Part shown: piece after piece, positions 13,858-17,747 of the stretch
Position numbering within the stretch: position 1 is the first letter of the stretch
Layout of the letters: each line of letters begins with the position of its first letter
Assembly: GCA_900548195.1 (NCBI GenBank)
Contig: URJQ01000060.1
Location: 1 to 17,747 of the forward strand
DNA length: 17,747 bases
Direction of reading: 5' to 3'
Origin: an uncultured Prevotella sp.
GTDB taxonomy: Bacteria > Bacteroidota > Bacteroidia > Bacteroidales > Bacteroidaceae
Translations under genes and position numbers: made by a program
The notes under the pieces: model-generated
The model's database searches: none
The model's input: the letters and a program-made list of their open reading frames with translations, nothing else
Told to the model about the DNA's origin: nothing

Positions 13858-13902
13858 GCTTCCACTCAGAACTTAATCAAGTTCTTTGAGAATAATATTA
13901 TT

Positions 13903-13946
13903 CAATAGCCAATCTGGGGGAACTCGGGTTGGCTATTGTCTTTTCT
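13903..13946 (+). terminator. Intrinsic terminator of serA
   Basis: CAATAGCCAATC (13903-13914) pairs with GGTTGGCTATTG (13927-13938), a 12-bp stem with one G-U pair and a G-rich loop, followed by TCTTTTCT. It lies 45 bases after the serA stop codon. Confidence 0.88.
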
Positions 13947-14021
13947 GCTTGGTTGTCTTTTGGAATGGAAAATATTTCTGGATAATAAGAGTGCTTGTGA
14001 GAGAAGAAAATATCGATTCTC

Positions 14022-14152
14022 GAATTCATAATCTTAAGTTTTTGAACTCATAATCTTGTATTTTTAACATAATCCTTGAAGAATTTGCGAGCAATAGGAA
14101 AGTTGTTGGGAAATTCGTGAGTATTTTGCTAAATTCATAACTTGTAGAGTAT
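14022..14152. repeat. Degenerate array 1, core RAAYTCATAATCTTG
   Basis: Related starts fall at 14022 (GAATTCATAATCTTAAG), 14044 (GAACTCATAATCTTGTA), 14066 (AACATAATCCTTGAAG), 14110 (GAAATTCGTGAGTATTTTG) and 14131 (AAATTCATAACTTGTAG). Spacings are 22, 22, 44 and 21. The first two units are clear; the others are increasingly decayed. Confidence 0.5.
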
Positions 14153-14222
14153 CAGCGTGTTGTGATGATATTGGTAGGTTGCTTGTTCGCAAAAAGCGGC
14201 TAAAATGCAGTTTTTGGACAGA

Positions 14223-14354
14223 AAAAGCTAAGATATTACTTTGTAAAAGCTATGGTATTACCTTGTAAAAGCTAAGCTTTCGCAGTGTAATAACTAAGCT
14301 TTCACCTCCCAATATCTATGCTTTCGCATTACAGACTCATGATTCTATGCTTTT
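14223..14354. repeat. Degenerate array 2, core AAAGCTAWGCTTTCGCA
   Basis: Five in-phase 22-base units start at 14223, 14245, 14267, 14289 and 14311, with a sixth, out-of-phase unit near 14344. Units one to three begin AAAAGCTA, and units three to five share CTAWGCTTTCRC. Similar units flank the carB stop (4075-4118) and lie at the window's right edge (17721-17742). Confidence 0.65.
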
Positions 14355-14658
14355 GAAAGTAAGAATTAGTGGCTTTTGTCTTGATTTTCTGTAAAAGTCT
14401 TGTCGTGGAAAAGTCTTGTTGTTTAACAAATGCAAAAATATGTAAATCGAAGAAACTGGCTAAGGCTTGACGCTTCTTTAGTTGAACGTTGTAAGATGCG
14501 ATGTGGCTTAATTTCTTCTCGTCGTATGATGGAGGATAATTGGTCGCAAAAATAATTTTTCTTTATCCAAATGTGGTAAGGTGTTGACTAAGTTAAGGTT
14601 ACTAAGAGAAGTTCAAATATAAACTATTTTACCCCCTCAAAGTTTTGTTGGAATTGTT

Positions 14659-14688
14659 TTGAGTATAGGAAAAAATGTAGTATCTTTG
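14659..14688 (+). promoter_or_regulatory. Promoter of nrdD
   Basis: TTTTG (TTG 14659-14661) is followed after exactly 19 bases by TATCTTTG (14681-14688), a full Bacteroidota promoter match. Transcription would start near 14695, giving a leader of about 185 bases. Within the leader, AGTTTTCC and AGTTTCCC occur in similar contexts near 14740 and 14785, each followed by a GATAAC- or CCTAAC-like end; they may be coincidental or a regulator site pair. Confidence 0.75.
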
Positions 14689-14880
14689 CAATCGAAAATC
14701 AACAAAAAAGGATAAGAGAGAAGGGATGTATGAAAAGAAAAGTTTTCCAAAACGGATAACTTTTTAAAATCAAAAAGGTAAAAAGTTTCCCGATACGCCT
14801 AACAAGTCTAACCTCGATTCTTTCCTAACTTATTCACTTACAGATAATAATAACATACAAAAACATATTCATCAATCAAA

Positions 14881-16986
14881 ATGGAATTTCAGAATTTTTC
14901 AATTCTTAAGCGTGATGGTTCACGTGACCAGTTCTCACTGGATAAGATAATGACTGCTATTATCAAGGCTTTTGACGCAGTTAAGGAACCGTATAGCATC
15001 GGCTCAATCTCAAAGATTATCAGCCATCTTGAAATAAAGGATGATATCAAAGTGGAAGACATCCAGAATCAGGTGGAAGTGGCACTGATGAAGGAAGGCT
15101 TCTATAAGGTGGCTAAGAGTTTTATGCTTTATCGTCAGAGTCATTCTGAGGATCGTGAGACTTTGGAAAAACTCAATTTTCTTACTTCATACATGGATGC
15201 TACAAATGCAGCAACAGGTTCCAAGTATGATGCTAATGCCAATGTGGAGCATAAGAATATTGCAACTTTGATAGGTGAGCTGCCAAAGTCAAACTTTATC
15301 CGTCTCAACCGTCGTCTTCTGACCAATCGTATCAAGAAGATGTATGGCAAGGAGTTGTCGGATAAATACATCGATCTCTTGACCCACCACTTTATATATA
15401 AGAACGATGAGACAAGTATTGCGCCTTATTGCGCCTCTATTACGATGTATCCTTGGCTTATCGGTGGAACGATGGGAATCGGTGGTAACTCAGTAGCACC
15501 AACAAACCTCAAGTCTTTCTGCGGAGGTTTTGTAAATATGGTGTTCATTGTCAGTTCAATGCTCTCAGGAGCTTGCGCTACACCAGAGTTCCTCATGTAC
15601 CTCAATTACTTCATTGGTAAGGAGTATGGTCTTGACTATTGGACAAAGGCAGACCAGGTGGTGGACCTCTCATTGCGTAAGCGTACCCTTGACAAAATTA
15701 TCACCGACTGCTTTGAGCAGATAGTATATTCTATCAACCAGCCTACAGGAGCACGCAATTTCCAGGCTGTGTTCTGGAATGTGGCATATTATGACCGTTA
15801 TTATTTCGAGTCACTCTTCGGTAATTTCTATTTCCCAGACGGAAGTCAGCCAGACTGGGACGGACTCTCATGGCTCCAGAAGCGCTTTATGAAGTGGTTT
15901 AACAAGGAGCGCACCAAGACTGTCCTCACATTCCCTGTAGAGACAATGGCTCTTCTTGCTGAAAATGGCGAATGCCGTGATAAGGAGTGGGGTGACTTTG
16001 CTGCAGAAATGTATGCAGAAGGACATTCATTCTTCACATATATGAGCGATAATGCAGACTCTCTGTCATCTTGTTGCCGTCTGCGCAACGAAATCCAGGA
16101 TAACGGATTCAGTTATACTCTCGGTGCTGGTGGCGTAAGTACTGGTTCTAAGTCAGTGCTGACAGTCAATATCAACCGTTGCATCCAGTATGCTGTAAAC
16201 AATGGCAAGGATTACAAGGAGTATCTTGCAGACGTCATCGACCTCTGTCATAAGGTGCAGTTGGCTTACAATGAAAACCTGAAAGACCTTCAGGCTCATG
16301 GCATGCTCCCACTCTTTGATGCTGGTTATATCAATATGAGTCGCCAATATCTCACTATTGGCGTGAATGGACTCGTGGAAGCTGCTGAGTTTATGGGACT
16401 TGAAATAACTCCTAATGATAAGTATAAGGAGTTTGTACAGGGTGTTCTCTCTATCGTGGAGCGTATCAATAAGCAGTATCGCACTAAGGATGTGCTCTTC
16501 AACTGTGAGATGATTCCTGCCGAGAATGTAGGTGTGAAGCATGCTAAGTGGGATCGTGAGGATGGATATTTTGTGCCACGCGATTGCTACAACTCATATT
16601 TCTATGTAGTAGAGGATGAAAGTCTGAACATCGTAGATAAGTTTAAACTTCATGGTGCACCATACATCGAGCACCTTACAGGTGGATCAGCACTTCACAT
16701 GAACCTTGAAGAGCATCTCTCACAGGCTCAGTACAGACACTTGCTCAAGGTGGCTGCCAAGGAAGGATGTAACTATTTCACATTCAATATTCCTAACACA
16801 ATCTGTAATGACTGTGGATGTATCGACAAGCGTTACCTCAAGGAGTGTCCTAAGTGTCATTCCACAAACGTGGACTACATGACACGTATCATCGGTTATC
16901 TGAAGCGCGTGAGCAATTTCTCACAGCCTCGTCAGGAGGAAGCAAAGCGTCGCTTCTATGCAGGTGGTGATGGCTTGGCAGTCTAA
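14881..16986 (+). CDS. nrdD: Anaerobic ribonucleoside-triphosphate reductase
   Basis: This 701-residue class III glycyl-radical enzyme reduces ribonucleoside triphosphates to dNTPs under anaerobic conditions. An ATP-cone regulatory domain occupies about 4-90 (FSILKRDGSRDQFSLDKI). The catalytic barrel carries Cys184 in APYCASIT and the Cys398-Cys399 pair in LSSCCRLRNE, the expected thiyl-radical positions. Near the end four or five cysteines (642, 645, 647, 656, 659) form the zinc-binding CxxC...CxxC site, followed by the radical Gly672 in RIIGYLKRVSNF. The length is close to that of known NrdD proteins. It is activated by NrdG, encoded 218 bases downstream. The long upstream region with a strong promoter implies separate control. 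No oxygen-dependent reductase is in the window. Confidence 0.96.
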   Translation: MEFQNFSILKRDGSRDQFSLDKIMTAIIKAFDAVKEPYSIGSISKIISHLEIKDDIKVEDIQNQVEVALMKEGFYKVAKSFMLYRQSHSEDRETLEKLNFLTSYMDATNAATGSKYDANANVEHKNIATLIGELPKSNFIRLNRRLLTNRIKKMYGKELSDKYIDLLTHHFIYKNDETSIAPYCASITMYPWLIGGTMGIGGNSVAPTNLKSFCGGFVNMVFIVSSMLSGACATPEFLMYLNYFIGKEYGLDYWTKADQVVDLSLRKRTLDKIITDCFEQIVYSINQPTGARNFQAVFWNVAYYDRYYFESLFGNFYFPDGSQPDWDGLSWLQKRFMKWFNKERTKTVLTFPVETMALLAENGECRDKEWGDFAAEMYAEGHSFFTYMSDNADSLSSCCRLRNEIQDNGFSYTLGAGGVSTGSKSVLTVNINRCIQYAVNNGKDYKEYLADVIDLCHKVQLAYNENLKDLQAHGMLPLFDAGYINMSRQYLTIGVNGLVEAAEFMGLEITPNDKYKEFVQGVLSIVERINKQYRTKDVLFNCEMIPAENVGVKHAKWDREDGYFVPRDCYNSYFYVVEDESLNIVDKFKLHGAPYIEHLTGGSALHMNLEEHLSQAQYRHLLKVAAKEGCNYFTFNIPNTICNDCGCIDKRYLKECPKCHSTNVDYMTRIIGYLKRVSNFSQPRQEEAKRRFYAGGDGLAV

Positions 16987-17038
16987 ACTATGTAAAATAA
17001 ATCTTTGTCGATAGGGGAGAGGTAGGCATAATTCTGTC

Positions 17039-17075
17039 GTGCTATTTCCTAAAGATTGTGCTATTTCTAAAGATA
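17039..17075. repeat. Two-copy tandem repeat after nrdD
   Basis: GTGCTATTTCCTAAAGATT is followed at once by GTGCTATTTCTAAAGATA, differing by one missing base and the last base. It lies between nrdD and the inverted-repeat element. It is probably a slippage product. Confidence 0.7.
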
Positions 17076-17081
17076 AAGAAA

Positions 17082-17171
17082 TAAGTAGGTGGTCAGAACT
17101 GTTTTTACACATGAAGAGATTCATTTGATGTGTCTTAGTTCATTGTTATAATAATTTTGACCACCCACTTA
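17082..17171. repeat. Small inverted-repeat element, copy 2 (between nrdD and nrdG)
   Basis: The left arm TAAGTAGGTGGTCAGAA (17082-17098) and the right arm TTTTGACCACCCACTTA (17155-17171) are inverted copies with two differences. Inside, ACACAT and ATGTGT pair around GAA-gaga-TTC, so the 90-bp unit can fold into a branched hairpin. The right arm supplies TAATTTTG (17152-17159), a perfect -7 promoter box pointing at nrdG. The arms match those at 3916-3966 and 17694-17712. Confidence 0.7.
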
Positions 17172-17204
17172 ATATAATGTTCTATTCGCTTTCTAATAGT
17201 AGAA

Positions 17205-17669
17205 ATGAAATATGTTAATACTGGAGTGGTCTTTCAGGAAGTTCCTGACGAGGTCACTCTTTCTGTCAATATATCTAATTGCCCATGTCATTGTCTCGGC
17301 TGCCACAGCGAATATCTGTGGGAAGATATCGGGACACCGCTCAATATAATGACACTTGGGGCTTTGCTCGAAGATTATGGTGATGATGTCACTTGCGTAG
17401 CCTTTATGGGCGGTGATGGCGAACCGGAAGAAGTGGATGCGCTTGCTGCTTTTGTGCATGATAAATGGCCGCATCTTAAGACCGCATGGTACAGTGGACG
17501 TCAGGAGATGTCAGAAAGCATAAATCTGAAGAACTTCGACTTCGTGAAACTTGGTCCGTATATTCAGTCCAAGGGAGGAATCGACCATCGCACCACTAAC
17601 CAGAGGATGTACCGCGTGGATAATGGGAAGGAACTCGTGGATATTACGAGTAAGTTCTGGAAAAAGTAG
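17205..17669 (+). CDS. nrdG: Anaerobic ribonucleotide reductase activating protein
   Basis: This 154-residue radical-SAM enzyme uses a 4Fe-4S cluster and S-adenosylmethionine to install the glycyl radical on NrdD. The cluster motif CxxxCxxC is formed by Cys26, Cys30 and Cys33 in NCPCHCLGCHSE; an extra Cys28 lies inside it. AFMGGDGEPEE at about 66-76 corresponds to the glycine-rich GGE-type SAM contact, here GGDGE. The length is usual for NrdG. No strong ribosome site precedes ATG 17205, normal in this phylum. The gene follows nrdD, but the gap is long and contains a tandem repeat and an inverted-repeat element with a possible -7 box, so it may have partly independent transcription. Confidence 0.95.
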   Translation: MKYVNTGVVFQEVPDEVTLSVNISNCPCHCLGCHSEYLWEDIGTPLNIMTLGALLEDYGDDVTCVAFMGGDGEPEEVDALAAFVHDKWPHLKTAWYSGRQEMSESINLKNFDFVKLGPYIQSKGGIDHRTTNQRMYRVDNGKELVDITSKFWKK

Positions 17670-17693
17670 GTTACGCCAGTTTTCGGATGGGAA

Positions 17694-17747
17694 TAAGTAG
17701 GTGATCAGAATTATTTTTATAATAGCTATGCTCTATTGTGATGCAGC
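17694..17747. repeat. Single arm of the inverted-repeat family and a 22-bp unit at the window edge
   Basis: TAAGTAGGTGATCAGAATTA starts at 17694, 25 bases after the nrdG stop. It is the inverse of the right arm at 3945-3966. A 22-base unit related to array 2 follows at 17721-17742 (AATAGCTATGCTC...). The second arm, if present, lies outside the window. Confidence 0.55.

Larger units (their letters stand above)
13947..14640. other. Gene-free region with 22-bp-period degenerate arrays
   Basis: No believable coding frame, tRNA or rRNA is seen. The region holds two separate imperfect arrays with 22-base spacing (14022-14152 and 14223-14354) and a 16-base tandem duplication at 14393-14424 (AAAAGTCTTGTCGTGG then AAAAGTCTTGTTGTTT). 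The base composition is AT-rich. The region might hold an unrecognised small RNA, but nothing supports one directly. Confidence 0.6.

Noticed and set aside
14223..14354. Possible CRISPR array
   Set aside because: The units are contiguous and degenerate with no unique spacers, the period is only 22 bp, and no cas gene is present.
14690..14880. Possible riboswitch (such as cobalamin) in the nrdD leader
   Set aside because: No conserved riboswitch core can be recognised, and the class III enzyme does not use cobalamin.

Overview
The window looks like a metagenomic contig. Almost all of it (about 1.1-17.7 kb) is from an anaerobic, menaquinone-making Bacteroidota organism, most likely a gut or oral Prevotella relative. 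The grounds are repeated -33 TTG / -7 TAnnTTTG promoters, absence of strong Shine-Dalgarno sites, a Rho factor with a long disordered insert, the short SerA type, and the oxygen-sensitive NrdD/NrdG ribonucleotide reductase. The first kilobase is different: the AT-rich 3' end of a Firmicutes-type fusA, a textbook sigma-A promoter (TTGAAA, 17 bp, TAAAAT) with an AGGAGG ribosome site, and two small WXG100-type genes. These do not fit the rest and suggest either a chimeric assembly or transferred DNA.

Layout. 1-1044: fusA end, two WXG100-like genes, long hairpin. 1045-1320: no gene. 1321-3736, minus strand: a proline iminopeptidase, then a three-gene cassette read HNH nuclease -> DUF3427-type helicase (only its two ends remain, joined out of frame) -> Nudix hydrolase. 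The HNH gene start is also interrupted by an A9 run. 3737-4123: promoter, small inverted-repeat element, carB terminator and 22-bp repeat units. 4124-7354 (minus): carB, closer to the eukaryotic CPS family than to E. coli. 7557-9551 (minus): rho. 9711-10352 (minus): HD-domain hydrolase. It is divergent from menA (10482-11387, plus), and the two promoters interlock. 11579-13857 (plus): serC and serA, strongly codon-biased, separated by a 192-bp palindromic insertion-like element. 13858-14880: a 1-kb gene-free region with a terminator, two imperfect 22-bp-period arrays and the nrdD promoter. 14881-17669 (plus): nrdD and nrdG, separated by a copy of the small inverted-repeat element; another arm of the same family follows nrdG at the window edge.

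Function. Most genes are housekeeping: carbamoyl phosphate for pyrimidines and arginine (carB), transcription termination (rho), menaquinone (menA), serine synthesis (serC, serA) and anaerobic dNTP supply (nrdD, nrdG). The accessory interest lies in the decayed HNH-helicase-Nudix cassette, which resembles a small defence or DNA-processing locus, in the repeat families between genes, and in the foreign left end.
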